A stretch of 64,000 nucleotides of DNA from Aquitalea sp. LB_tupeE (GCF_013391415.1 NZ_JACAXB010000019.1:1-64000); one strand, 5' to 3'. Counted from the stretch's first letter, positions 46,186-54,993 are shown. A program made the numbers and translations. The notes: generated by a model from the sequence alone, not told the origin.

Positions 46186-49100
46186 TTAATGACTCACCGC
46201 CAGCAGCACCTGGCCATTGCTCTGCTGACCACTCACCCAATGGGTCTGGCTCGCGGGTGGCGGCGCAAACGCGCTCATGGCCTGTACAAATTGGGCGACG
46301 TCGCTGTTGTACAGCGTGCGGCCATCGGCGGTTTGAATGCGTTCTATCTGGTTATCCGTGCCGCTGCTGCCCGGGATGTACCAGTCCTTGATGGTGAGCC
46401 TGTCGGTACTACCCAGCACCTGGATTTGCAAATCCATACCTTGTTTGGAGAACCACAAATCAGTCTGATTGATGCCATTCAATTGCAGGGTGTCGGTATT
46501 GCCCAGCGTGGCGTCCTGATCGATGATCAGGTCCTGGCCATCGCCACGGTCAAATACATAGCGGTCGTTCCCGGCCTGACCAATCAGTGTGTCATTGCCT
46601 TTGCCACCAGTCAGCACATTATCGCCACGGTTGCCGATAATCTGGTTATCCAGCGCATTGCCGGTGGCGTTGATGTTTTCTTCCCATAGCTTGATGGGTT
46701 CGATGGTGTAAATGGCGTATGCGTTGCTGACGTTGGCATCGCGGCGGAAATCAGCCAGCGGGATATAACGGGTCATGTCGCTCACCAGGCCACGGCCCGA
46801 GTCGGCAATATAAAAGCCATTGATGTCGCCGCTCCTGGCATCGCAGGCCACGCCTGTGACGGTCACCACATGATTGGTGCTGCCATCGCCCAGATAAGCC
46901 GCGTCGTCCCACAGCTTGCCACTATTGATGGCCATGATCACGCCGCGGCCTCCCTTGATCAGGTTGGCAATGGCCTGTTCGTTATAGCCTGCGATGAGGC
47001 CATTACGAATGCCATAACTATCCAGCAAGGCTTGTTGGTCACGGTAATTGCTGCCTCCGCGCTGGTAGTCGGTTTTGACCGGGTCGGTCACACACCATTG
47101 ATTGTCTATCGCGCGCTGCACCACCTGGCCTTCGCTCAGGGCGAGATTGGCCTGGGTGGCCAGGTTGGCAATGCTGGTCAGCGCGCAAGTGCCGCGGAAA
47201 CCGGGAACGGCATTGCCTTGCATATAATCCAGTTCGTTGGCCTTGGGATAGCCATACACCAGAATCTCCACCCCGTCGGCCAGGCCCTTTTCCGGTTTGG
47301 CAAAATCCAGCAGGGTGAGGTTCTCGACATGCTCGCCCAGGGTATAGCTGATGCTGGCGTAGACGGTATCCACGCCCTCGCCAGCCAGTTCAATCACCTG
47401 GTCACCGGCATTGTCGACATAATAAATATCATCGCCCAGGCCGCCTATCATGGTGTCGGCTCCGGTGACACCGTCCAGGATATTATTCTGGCTGTTCCCA
47501 ATCATCAGGTTGTCCAGGCTATTGCCGGTGCCATTGATGGTATAGCCTTCCAGCAGGCGTAATTCCTCGATATTGGCATTCAGAATGTAATTGACACTGC
47601 TGATGACGGTATCGTAGCCCTCATCCCGCTGTTCCAGCACCACATCATTCACACTGTTGACGATATAGGTATCGTTGCCCTTGCCGCCTTCCATGCGGTC
47701 AGCTCCGGCCCCGCCATCAATATAATCATTGCCGATGCCGCCAATAATGGTGTCGTTGCCGGCCCCGCCATACAGGAAATTATTGTCACGCGCACCAGCA
47801 GGCAGGGGCGTTTCATTATCAGCCATGCCGCCGACAATAAAGTCATCGCCATCACCACCATAAATCACATCATCGCCCGCACCGCCAAACAGCCGGTCGT
47901 CACCGGCCTCGCCGTACAGCCAGTCATCTCCCTCATCCCCTTGCAACTCATCGTTGCCGGTACCGCCCCATAACTGGTCATTGCCCAGGCCGCCTAGCAT
48001 CAAATCATTACCCGCCCCGCCATACATCACATCATCATCGGTTTCGCCTGCCGCCAAGGCCTGCTTGCCATCATTACTTGGTGTGAACCCCAGCATGATG
48101 TCATCGCCATCACCCCCCCACATGCGGTCATTACCCACGCCACCAAACATCTTGTCGGCACCGCTGCCACCATCCATCACATCATCGCCATAGCCACCAT
48201 TGAGCTCATCGTCACCGCTGCCACCATCCAGATAATCCTGGCCCCAACCGCCTAGCAGAATGTCATTACCCGCCCCGCCAAACAACACATCATCATCGCT
48301 TTCACCAGGGTCCAGGGTTTGTTTGCTGTCATTCCCCGGGGTGAAGCCCAAAAGCAGGTCATCGCCATCACCGCCATTCAGCACATCATTACCCACCCCG
48401 CCAAACAGTCTGTCATTGCCGCTCCCCCCGTCCAGCACATCATGGCCACTCCCCCCATTCAACTCATCATGGCCAGCCCCGCCTATCAGGGTGTCGTTCC
48501 CTTCCTGCCCCAATAGAAGATCATCACCACTGCCCCCATCCAGCCAGTCATTGCCCGCACCGCCATCCAGCTCATCATCACCTTCTTCGCCATAGAGGCG
48601 GTCATCCCCGGCATAGCCCAATAACACATCATTACCGGTGCCACCCCACAAATTGTCGTTGCGATCCGACCCGCCCATCAGGTCGTTGCCACCACCGGCA
48701 TAAAAGTTCTGGATCAAATCCAAATTGAAATACTTGCCATGGTATTGGGCATAATAATTGATATCGAAACGGTCATCGCCTTCGGTACCAACCAAATTGC
48801 GCTGGTCGCTGGAAATCTTGATTTGATTCGAGGCCCAATCAATCCATCCAAAAGGAACTATTTTTATCCAGAAACGATTGTCAGTATTACGCAGCGTGGC
48901 ATAGTTGCTGCCTGATGCAGCGGGCAGGGTAGGCGGGGATTTGCGATCGGCGATGACCGCCGTACTCTGCGCCAGGGTTTGCCCGACTGCCTGACCCGCC
49001 GTATAAAAGCCCACATCGCGGGCACGCATGGCCTGCAAACCAAGCCCACTCAGCGCACTGGCCAGGCTGATGTTTTCACCGGCCTGTACCACCCCATCCT

Positions 49101-50028
49101 CATTGCCATCCTGCCAGGCAGTCAGCCCATCCAGCTCCGTCCCGCTCAGCTTGCCATCTTTATTAGTATCGCGTGCCAGCAATTGCGCTGCTGAAACGGC
49201 CTTGCCATTGCTGTCCAGCACGCGGAAGGTTTGTTTGGCAATAGAGGGGGCATTATCGGTGGCGATGGCTTTGCTTTCGTAGAAAGCGCCGATGGGGTAG
49301 TAGGGAATGCACTGGTTGCCAGTGTCGATATAACTATAACTAGAAAATCCTAGTAATTGTTCGGTAATTAAACAACTGAAGTCGCTAGAGTAAGAACTTG
49401 GTAGTATTCCCTTTTTTTGGTAATCAATAATGATTTTTTCAGCTAAAATGGCTTGGTTTACATCCTGCAAATCGTAGCTGGCGCCATTATTGAAAGTGAT
49501 GATGTATTCATCAGAGAAAAGTAGTTTGTCTTCAAGAAATATTCCGGTTTTTTGTTTTTGAGCCTGCAGGATGCCAGCTTTCATTGTTTTCCCGTTGAAA
49601 ACATTGATTAGATTCTTAGCGTAGTTAGGATCTGTGGCATAACCTGCAGCTTGCAATGCTTTAGCCTCAGCTTCTAGGTTGCCAAGAATGCCAGGCTTGA
49701 ACATATCTTTATATCGTGGATTCGATTTGAGAAATGTAACTCTGTCTTCAAAGGATTGATCGTACGAATCGTAGACTCTGAATTTGGCTGTTACTAGAAC
49801 ATATTTTCCATTCAGGAATTCATTGGTTGTGGCTGTGACAGTTTCACCTTTCCATGATGCATCTGCCTTTATGTTAAATAAATTGTTTGAATCTTTTATT
49901 ACTTTTTTCCCCCAGCCAGTTTCTTGAGCGGCTTGTGCTAGCATGAGTTCAAGAGAAAGTCCAGTTTTCTCAGATGCTTTCTTTGCAGCTTCATATATTG
50001 AAGTAATAAAATCAGTTTGTGTGCTCAT
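46186..50028 (-). CDS. RTX protein with N-terminal glucosaminidase and internal cysteine peptidase domains
   Basis: A 1280-residue predicted type I secretion substrate. Domains in order: a FlgJ-like N-acetylglucosaminidase domain at ~5–145 (AQAAQETGWG with catalytic Glu36, second acidic Glu70, FRVYDSYDQSFEDRV, AAGYATDPNYAKNL); a region of unknown type at 146–270; two EF-hand loops at 287–298 and 307–318; GGxGxDxLx calcium-binding repeats at ~412–790 and 836–870; a papain/C39-like domain at ~935–1105 with Cys948 (GTCALTS), His1053 (NHVVTVTG) and Asp1076 (YIADSG); then RTX repeats and a hemolysin-related C-terminal domain at ~1130–1245. GGAGG precedes the ATG. The first ~240 codons are AT-rich, the rest GC-rich. 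Exporter genes follow. No acyltransferase gene is present. A bacteriolytic role is inferred. Confidence 0.9.
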   Translation of the reverse strand: MSTQTDFITSIYEAAKKASEKTGLSLELMLAQAAQETGWGKKVIKDSNNLFNIKADASWKGETVTATTNEFLNGKYVLVTAKFRVYDSYDQSFEDRVTFLKSNPRYKDMFKPGILGNLEAEAKALQAAGYATDPNYAKNLINVFNGKTMKAGILQAQKQKTGIFLEDKLLFSDEYIITFNNGASYDLQDVNQAILAEKIIIDYQKKGILPSSYSSDFSCLITEQLLGFSSYSYIDTGNQCIPYYPIGAFYESKAIATDNAPSIAKQTFRVLDSNGKAVSAAQLLARDTNKDGKLSGTELDGLTAWQDGNEDGVVQAGENISLASALSGLGLQAMRARDVGFYTAGQAVGQTLAQSTAVIADRKSPPTLPAASGSNYATLRNTDNRFWIKIVPFGWIDWASNQIKISSDQRNLVGTEGDDRFDINYYAQYHGKYFNLDLIQNFYAGGGNDLMGGSDRNDNLWGGTGNDVLLGYAGDDRLYGEEGDDELDGGAGNDWLDGGSGDDLLLGQEGNDTLIGGAGHDELNGGSGHDVLDGGSGNDRLFGGVGNDVLNGGDGDDLLLGFTPGNDSKQTLDPGESDDDVLFGGAGNDILLGGWGQDYLDGGSGDDELNGGYGDDVMDGGSGADKMFGGVGNDRMWGGDGDDIMLGFTPSNDGKQALAAGETDDDVMYGGAGNDLMLGGLGNDQLWGGTGNDELQGDEGDDWLYGEAGDDRLFGGAGDDVIYGGDGDDFIVGGMADNETPLPAGARDNNFLYGGAGNDTIIGGIGNDYIDGGAGADRMEGGKGNDTYIVNSVNDVVLEQRDEGYDTVISSVNYILNANIEELRLLEGYTINGTGNSLDNLMIGNSQNNILDGVTGADTMIGGLGDDIYYVDNAGDQVIELAGEGVDTVYASISYTLGEHVENLTLLDFAKPEKGLADGVEILVYGYPKANELDYMQGNAVPGFRGTCALTSIANLATQANLALSEGQVVQRAIDNQWCVTDPVKTDYQRGGSNYRDQQALLDSYGIRNGLIAGYNEQAIANLIKGGRGVIMAINSGKLWDDAAYLGDGSTNHVVTVTGVACDARSGDINGFYIADSGRGLVSDMTRYIPLADFRRDANVSNAYAIYTIEPIKLWEENINATGNALDNQIIGNRGDNVLTGGKGNDTLIGQAGNDRYVFDRGDGQDLIIDQDATLGNTDTLQLNGINQTDLWFSKQGMDLQIQVLGSTDRLTIKDWYIPGSSGTDNQIERIQTADGRTLYNSDVAQFVQAMSAFAPPPASQTHWVSGQQSNGQVLLAVSH

Positions 50029-50030
50029 TT

Positions 50031-50411
50031 TTAATCCTCCGGTTCGATGATTGAGACTTGGCGGTTTGCATCGACTTCAAAGTTTTTCCATAGGTGTAAA
50101 TAGCTTATTTCATCAATATAGACAGTTACTTGTAGTGTACATGTGCTGCTTTGTTGGAAAACTATATTTTGTAGTAAAAATGCGAAGCGTGTCGTTTTTG
50201 GAAGCTTTGAAGCTAGATCGCGAAACACATTACTTTTGGTAACTATTTTTATGCTGGCATTTATTAAAATCTTTTTTTGTGATGATGAAATGCTTTTGCA
50301 CTTATTGGGGAGGAATGCTTCTGCAAATATCTTTGGAGAGCTAATGCTTGTGAAGAAAGTGATAGTTATTGCAAGAAAGCGTACGATGTGTGTGTATTTG
50401 CTTTTTGCCAT
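50031..50411 (-). CDS. Small exported protein, candidate immunity to the RTX glucosaminidase
   Basis: I do not recognise a family. The 126-residue precursor has a basic N-terminus, a hydrophobic stretch and likely signal cleavage near residue 30 (IFA/EAF). The mature part of about 96 residues has two Cys (38 and 91) that could form a disulfide. It ends 2 bp before the RTX start, and the RTX ribosome binding site lies in its last codons, so the two are coupled. Composition is AT-rich like the RTX N-terminal domain. Periplasmic location and coupling to a cell-wall hydrolase suggest an immunity protein. A chaperone or accessory role is the alternative. Confidence 0.6.
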   Translation of the reverse strand: MAKSKYTHIVRFLAITITFFTSISSPKIFAEAFLPNKCKSISSSQKKILINASIKIVTKSNVFRDLASKLPKTTRFAFLLQNIVFQQSSTCTLQVTVYIDEISYLHLWKNFEVDANRQVSIIEPED

Positions 50412-50455
50412 TGGTATGACCTATTAATATGTGTCTTAATTTGGTACTTTGCCGC

Positions 50456-50483
50456 ATCATACTTAGTAAACGTACAGTGTCGG
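50456..50483 (-). promoter_or_regulatory. Possible promoter of the immunity–RTX–exporter operon
   Basis: CCGACA (50478–50483) and TATGAT (50456–50461) are 16 bp apart on the minus strand, with the -10 matching five of six positions. It lies about 45 bp upstream of the first gene. Confidence 0.4.
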
Positions 50484-51044
50484 TTTAATATTCGTGCTGA
50501 ATTTGTACCCTGACTACAAAACTCTTTATTTCCACTGCTATGGAAAATTATGTGCGTATGGGAATGTACGGCGAATGGTCAGGAAAAGGAATCGTAATAA
50601 GGGTGGCTTCTGGTGGTGTTTGAAAATTACTCCGTATCATGAGTGGCTACATCATTGATTTTGAAATTCTCAATATATGCAGCGATAAGTTTTATAATTC
50701 ACAAAAACAGCTGTTCGAATTATGATGAATTAAGTCAATGTAATGAACGCTAGTTTTTTATGATGAGGAGTTAGTACATTAAATAGAGTTGTCTTGCTGG
50801 TGTAAATTGTCTGTTAGGTCAGTATGGTTATATGTTCGAGGTGATCTAGCGGGCTGTTGCGTTGCTTTGGTTAATGTGCAGTGAGATGATTCAATACCAG
50901 CCAATAGGCTGGCGCAGCGTAGAAAGATAAATCTATAGAAGGGATGGGTGGTACGGAGTCAGGCAGAAAAAGAAACTGAATCGGGCTGAGTGTACTGAAT
51001 TTGATTTGGAATTTTCTTATCTGAGCAACGATATAATCAATTTA
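50484..51044. other. AT-rich region without a recognisable gene
   Basis: About 560 bp, much richer in A and T than the rest of the window, with stop codons in all frames and no reading frame I can support. A small CCAGCC/GGCTGG hairpin is at 50898–50913. It is probably decayed sequence left by exchange of the genes on either side. Confidence 0.5.
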
Positions 51045-51140
51045 CTAACTATGGCTGTAATCATAAAAGCTCTTTAAATCACCACGATCTATCATGGCTT
51101 GGGCATTGTTCAATTGTTGCAGTGTCAGGCTATTGGGCAT
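51045..51140 (-). pseudogene. 31-codon orphan reading frame, possible remnant of a toxin N-terminus
   Basis: It begins MPNSLTLQQLNNAQAMIDRG and stops after 31 codons. A strong CAGGAG ribosome binding site lies six bases upstream of the ATG. It starts 20 bp after the end of a broken lipoprotein gene on the same strand. The helical start followed by an abrupt stop looks like the beginning of a longer protein whose remainder is lost. It could instead be a genuine small peptide. No family is claimed. Confidence 0.45.
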
Positions 51141-51160
51141 GGTAGGCTCCTGCGTTCGGG

Positions 51161-52048
51161 TTAGCGAATAATGAATGAATTAAAAAGATTAGTGATGCCT
51201 TTAATGAGGTCTGGCCAGTCGGAAACGTCGACTTTGGATTGCAATAGCAAAGTTATCTCTACTTCAATCAAATCACTATTTTTCTTTGCGGGTAAAAAAA
51301 TGACATTGTACAACTGCTCGTTGGGTTAGGGTGGGGGGGGATTGCAATCCATTTTTGCATCTAATATATGTAGATAATTTCTTATCAATAAAATACTCTC
51401 TTTGAAATTTCCCGTAATCAGAGCTTGGTGGATTGGCAGAAATGTAATGTTGTAACCCCCAAGCCAGATTGGGATCGCGCAGAAGCTTGCCATATCTTGA
51501 CTCATAAAAATCGTCCCACCATTTAATCGGTGAGCCAAATTTTGCATCTTCCGGTGGGCAGGGTTTTCTATCCGCCGGACAATCAAGACTAGGTTGTCCC
51601 AGCTTGCCGCGATAACGAAAGGTTACCCAAATCCAGCGTTTTCCAGTGGAGTGGTTTTTTGATTGTTTTCAAAAAGGCGCACGTCCTCCCAGTCGGACCA
51701 GGATTCGATGGGTTTGAAATTATTACGCCGTACCATGATGGTGAAATAGCTGAGTTCGCTCTCCAGCGTGGGAATGGGTGGGACGTTCTGATAGGTTTCT
51801 TTACGCCATAAATCAAAGCCCTTGTAGCCGACTTCGGTAAATTGGTATTGCTTTGGAATGGCCAGCTTGATATCTCCCATACGTCCGGCAATAGGGCAGG
51901 TCAATTCGGTATAGGGATGCCTGGCATGTCGTGGAACGCCGGGTCCGCAGACTTCCGGTTTTTCTCCTGAGCAAGCAGGCAAGGCCAGGCAGAGTAGTGT
52001 TCATAGTGCAAGGCGATAAAGCCAATGACAGCCCAAAAGGTAAGGCAT
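51161..52048 (-). pseudogene. Frameshifted lipoprotein gene (possible former immunity gene)
   Basis: Three coding segments in different frames join into one protein of about 295 residues. The N-terminus MPYLLGCHWLYRLAL is interrupted by TGA (52001–52003) and continues TLLCLALPAC with a lipobox-like LPAC. A shift of one base at an A6 tract (51655–51660) joins FENNQK to NHSTGKRWIWVTFRYRG. An extra C at 51323–51325 joins PPTLT to NEQLYNVIFLPAKK. It ends FNSFIIR at a TAA. I do not recognise the family. Lesions at homopolymers could be sequencing errors, but the in-frame stop is separate. Confidence 0.6.
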
Positions 52049-52762
52049 GCCAAGGGTAGCTATGTCTGTCATTAAGGGGGTGATCCATTTGAGTTGGGAT
52101 GAGCGATGAATAAGGATGCCATTCACTTTGTCATGTGAAGGTATAGTGAAACGAGATAATGGGTATACCTGTATAAAGAACAGGCAAGGTGAACTGAATT
52201 AAGAAAATAAGCAGTCGAGGTGCTGATTATGGCTGAAATTTTTCTGGAATTTTCTTGTTATCGCTTGTGTTACCATTTCACACAAACAAGATTGATTTTC
52301 TAAATTTATTTGGTTGAAGTCTCATTGGCGTAACTGAATGTTTCATCAAGTATTATTGAAATGAATGAATCATGCTTGCTCGAGCAAGGGTGGTGGTATA
52401 AAGCTGAAGCACGCCGATTGCAGGCTATTTGTTACGCATGCAATTTGCCTGTACTTAATAAGTTTGATGCTGTGAAATGGGCGGTGGTGTGTTTGGTAGG
52501 GGGGGCTCAATGTGTGTGCAATTTCTCTCTCCCGGGCCATGGTGCAGCTGGTATGAGGAGGGATTGAATGCAGGCAGGGTGTTAAGGCAAAAGTAGTGTT
52601 TGGTGGTTGCCGCCGAGTGTGTGTCACTGAGTGGTTTCGGTGTGTATTGCAGAAGGCTTGCTGGCCGCCAAAGGGTGGGTATGGGGGGGGCTGGTTGGGG
52701 GGTATTGCGGCAAGAATAGGCACAACAGGGCCTTTCGGCTCTGCTGTGCCGGATGAGCTGCC
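52049..52762. other. AT-rich to mixed region without a recognisable gene
   Basis: About 700 bp holding no reading frame I can support on either strand. The half next to the accessory zone is AT-rich. The half next to the UbiH-family gene has several runs of seven or eight G. A hairpin that may end the UbiH-family transcript is at 52719–52750. Confidence 0.5.
52719..52750 (-). terminator. Hairpin downstream of the UbiH-family gene
   Basis: A 14-bp stem with one mismatch and a GAAA loop lies 13 bp after the stop codon. There is no T tract, so it may be a weak terminator. Confidence 0.45.
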
Positions 52763-53944
52763 TTAGCGCGGCAGGCCCAATGCGTAGCGGATGACTTCGC
52801 GTTTGAGCGGGCCGGCCTTGTCGGCCAGTTTCAGCCCCAGCTTGCGGGCGGCCTTGAGCGGCGGAATGTTGTTGCTAAAGCCGAAGCAGAAGGCGTCCAT
52901 GCCGGTCTGCATGGCCAGATTGGCCGGTTTGCGACGTCGTTCGTAGGCTTTGAGCACACTGATATCGGCAAAGTCGCGGCCTTCGCTGACGGCGCGGCTG
53001 ATGATGTCGGCCAGTTCGGCCACATCCTGAAAGCCAAGGTTGACGCCTTGCCCGGCCAGCGGGTGAATGGTGTGGGCGGCATCGCCAGCCAGGACCACAC
53101 CGTCTTTGGCGTAGCAGGCGGCATGGCGACGGGTGAGGGCGAAGGAGCCGCGCGCCAGCAGCTGGCGGATGCCGCCGAGTTTTTGCGGGAAGGTGGCGCT
53201 GAAGGCGGAAACCAGTTCTTCGTCGCTGAGCGCCAGCAGGCGCTTCACCTCGGTGGGCGTGTTGTACCACACCAGGGAGGCATGCGGGCCGGTGAGCGGC
53301 AGGAAGGCTTGTGGGCCACTGGCGGTAAAGCGTTGCCAGGTGATGTCTTGCTGGCCGTATTCCATTTCGCAGCTGGCCACCAGCGCATGCATGGGGTAGT
53401 CCCAGCTGGTGATGCCGATACCGGCTGCATCACGTACTTGCGAGCGGGCACCATCGGCGGCCACCAGCAGGCGGGCCACCAGCACGGTGCCGTCTTCCAG
53501 CGTGACGCGGGATGCCTTGGGTGAGTAGACAATGCTGGCAATGCGCGCCGGGCAGATATAACGGATGTCGTCTTTTTCTTGCAGGCAGGCGGTGGTGGCC
53601 AGTTGTACGATGCGGTTTTCCACAATGTGGCCCAGCGCATCCACACCGGCTTCGGCGGCATCAAACAGGGTGCCGTTGCTTTCCTGGTCCTCCCATACCT
53701 GCATGCGGCGGTAAGGTGCGGCGCGCATGGCCAGGATGCGTGGCCAGGCACCCAGGCGTTCCAGCAAGCGGGCGGATGCCGGGCTGATGGCAGAGACGCG
53801 CAGGTCGGGTGCTTGTGCGGGGTCAAACGCCGGGGGAGCGGTTTGCTCCAGTACGGCCAGCTTCAGGCCCTTGCCACTGAGTGCAGAGGCCAGGGCGCTG
53901 CCCACCATGCCCCCGCCGACGATCAAGATATCCAGATGTTCCAT
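52763..53944 (-). CDS. FAD-dependent ubiquinone-biosynthesis hydroxylase (UbiH/UbiF/VisC family)
   Basis: A 393-residue aromatic-ring flavin monooxygenase. It has the N-terminal dinucleotide motif IVGGGMVGSALA, the DG motif in VAADGARSQVRDAAGI, and the family signature GDAAHTIHPLAGQGVNLGFQD. These place it in the ubiquinone hydroxylase group; which ring position it acts on is not clear. The ATG at 53944 has GAGGG six bases upstream, and a 40-residue upstream extension looks spurious. The LysR gene lies upstream on the same strand. Confidence 0.88.
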   Translation of the reverse strand: MEHLDILIVGGGMVGSALASALSGKGLKLAVLEQTAPPAFDPAQAPDLRVSAISPASARLLERLGAWPRILAMRAAPYRRMQVWEDQESNGTLFDAAEAGVDALGHIVENRIVQLATTACLQEKDDIRYICPARIASIVYSPKASRVTLEDGTVLVARLLVAADGARSQVRDAAGIGITSWDYPMHALVASCEMEYGQQDITWQRFTASGPQAFLPLTGPHASLVWYNTPTEVKRLLALSDEELVSAFSATFPQKLGGIRQLLARGSFALTRRHAACYAKDGVVLAGDAAHTIHPLAGQGVNLGFQDVAELADIISRAVSEGRDFADISVLKAYERRRKPANLAMQTGMDAFCFGFSNNIPPLKAARKLGLKLADKAGPLKREVIRYALGLPR

Positions 53945-54060
53945 TACAGCCCTCATGTGGCGCATTGCGCCTGATTCTCGTTGCAGTATTGCGCGCGATT
54001 GTGCCAAAGGCGGCTGCGGCCAGCTTTGGTCTGGATCAAGCGTGGGGCTGCTGCCCGGTT

Positions 54061-54993
54061 TCAATCACCAGAGTAGAGCGGGCGTTCTTCCAGCACGGCG
54101 CGCAGGCGTGGGGTGACGTGCTGGATGAAGGCTTCGTATTTTTTCGGCAGGGGCTGGCGGTAGGGAAACACCAGATACACCGGCCAACTGCCGCCTTGCC
54201 AGCCTGGCAGTACGCGTACCAGATGACCGCTTTCCAGATAATGGCTGGCCACATAGTGCGGCAGCAGGGCCACACCGTGACCGGCGATCAGGCCGGAGAT
54301 GAGCGAGGCGTACTGGTCGCATACCAGCATGGGACGGGTGGTGATGGATTTGAGTTCGCCGTCTTTTTCCAGCCGCCATTCCCGGCCATAAACATGATGG
54401 CTGTTGAGCAGGATGCGGTGGCGGCACAGGTCGTCCGGGCTGTTAAGCGGCGGGGCCTTGGCCAGGTAGTCGGGCGAGGCATAGGGCGCTTCCCAGACAA
54501 AGCCCAACGGCTTGGCCACGAGGCGGTCGTCGTGCACATTGCGCGAGCGGATGCAGAAGTCCACGCCGTCGTTGATCGGGTCTTGCAGGCGGTTTTCTGC
54601 GCGCAGTTCCAGTTCCAGATCGGGATGGCAGGCGGCCAGCTCGGACAGCATGGGGGCCAGCAGGTATTGGGCAAACGATGCGGTGGCGCTGATGCGCAGC
54701 GGGCCTTCAATCAGGCCTTGTGCTTCTTCGATATCCGGCCCCACTTTTTCCAGCATCTCGCGCAACTGGCGGGCGTGCTCGGCCAGGCGGCGGCCGGTTT
54801 CGGTCAGTGCCACGCGGCGGGTGTTACGCAGCACCAGCACGGTGCCCAGTTGCTGCTCCAGCTCTTTCACCAACTGGCTGATGCGGCTTTTGGCGCAGCC
54901 AATGTCATCGGCTGCGGCGGTAAAACTGCCTTTGCGCGCCAGGGCATCAAACGCCAGCAGGGCATCGGGTGATGGAGTGGGATTTGTTTTCAT
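54061..54993 (-). CDS. LysR-family transcriptional regulator
   Basis: A 310-residue LysR protein with an N-terminal winged helix-turn-helix (LLAFDALARKGSFTAAADDI, then KSRISQLVKELEQQLG) and a C-terminal periplasmic-binding-like effector domain (about 90–300). The start at 54993 is preferred over one nine codons earlier, though the ribosome binding site is weak. It is divergent from an SDR gene and probably regulates it. Confidence 0.92.
   Translation of the reverse strand: MKTNPTPSPDALLAFDALARKGSFTAAADDIGCAKSRISQLVKELEQQLGTVLVLRNTRRVALTETGRRLAEHARQLREMLEKVGPDIEEAQGLIEGPLRISATASFAQYLLAPMLSELAACHPDLELELRAENRLQDPINDGVDFCIRSRNVHDDRLVAKPLGFVWEAPYASPDYLAKAPPLNSPDDLCRHRILLNSHHVYGREWRLEKDGELKSITTRPMLVCDQYASLISGLIAGHGVALLPHYVASHYLESGHLVRVLPGWQGGSWPVYLVFPYRQPLPKKYEAFIQHVTPRLRAVLEERPLYSGD

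Noticed and set aside
47954-48595. Ser/Pro-rich plus-strand frames over the RTX repeats
   Set aside because: Antisense readings of the repetitive glycine/aspartate codons; their repeats only mirror the RTX repeats.
46186-50028. Pore-forming haemolysin interpretation of the RTX protein
   Set aside because: No hydrophobic pore-forming region, no acyltransferase gene and no acylation-type context; enzymatic domains explain the sequence better.
51326-51586. 86-codon frame ending in Pro-Pro-Pro-Pro
   Set aside because: It is an off-frame reading of the broken lipoprotein gene; the adjacent frame gives a more protein-like sequence that joins both neighbouring segments.
52171-52185. CTGT-N7-ACAG resembling a LexA box
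   Set aside because: The LexA consensus needs eight bases between half-sites. This has seven and no gene follows closely.
52361-52567. 68-codon plus-strand frame in the accessory region
   Set aside because: No ribosome binding site, no recognisable domain, and it crosses homopolymer runs typical of non-coding sequence here.
52370-52723. 117-codon minus-strand frame rich in Pro, His and Thr
   Set aside because: Low-complexity composition from G-runs on the other strand, no ribosome binding site and no domain-like pattern.
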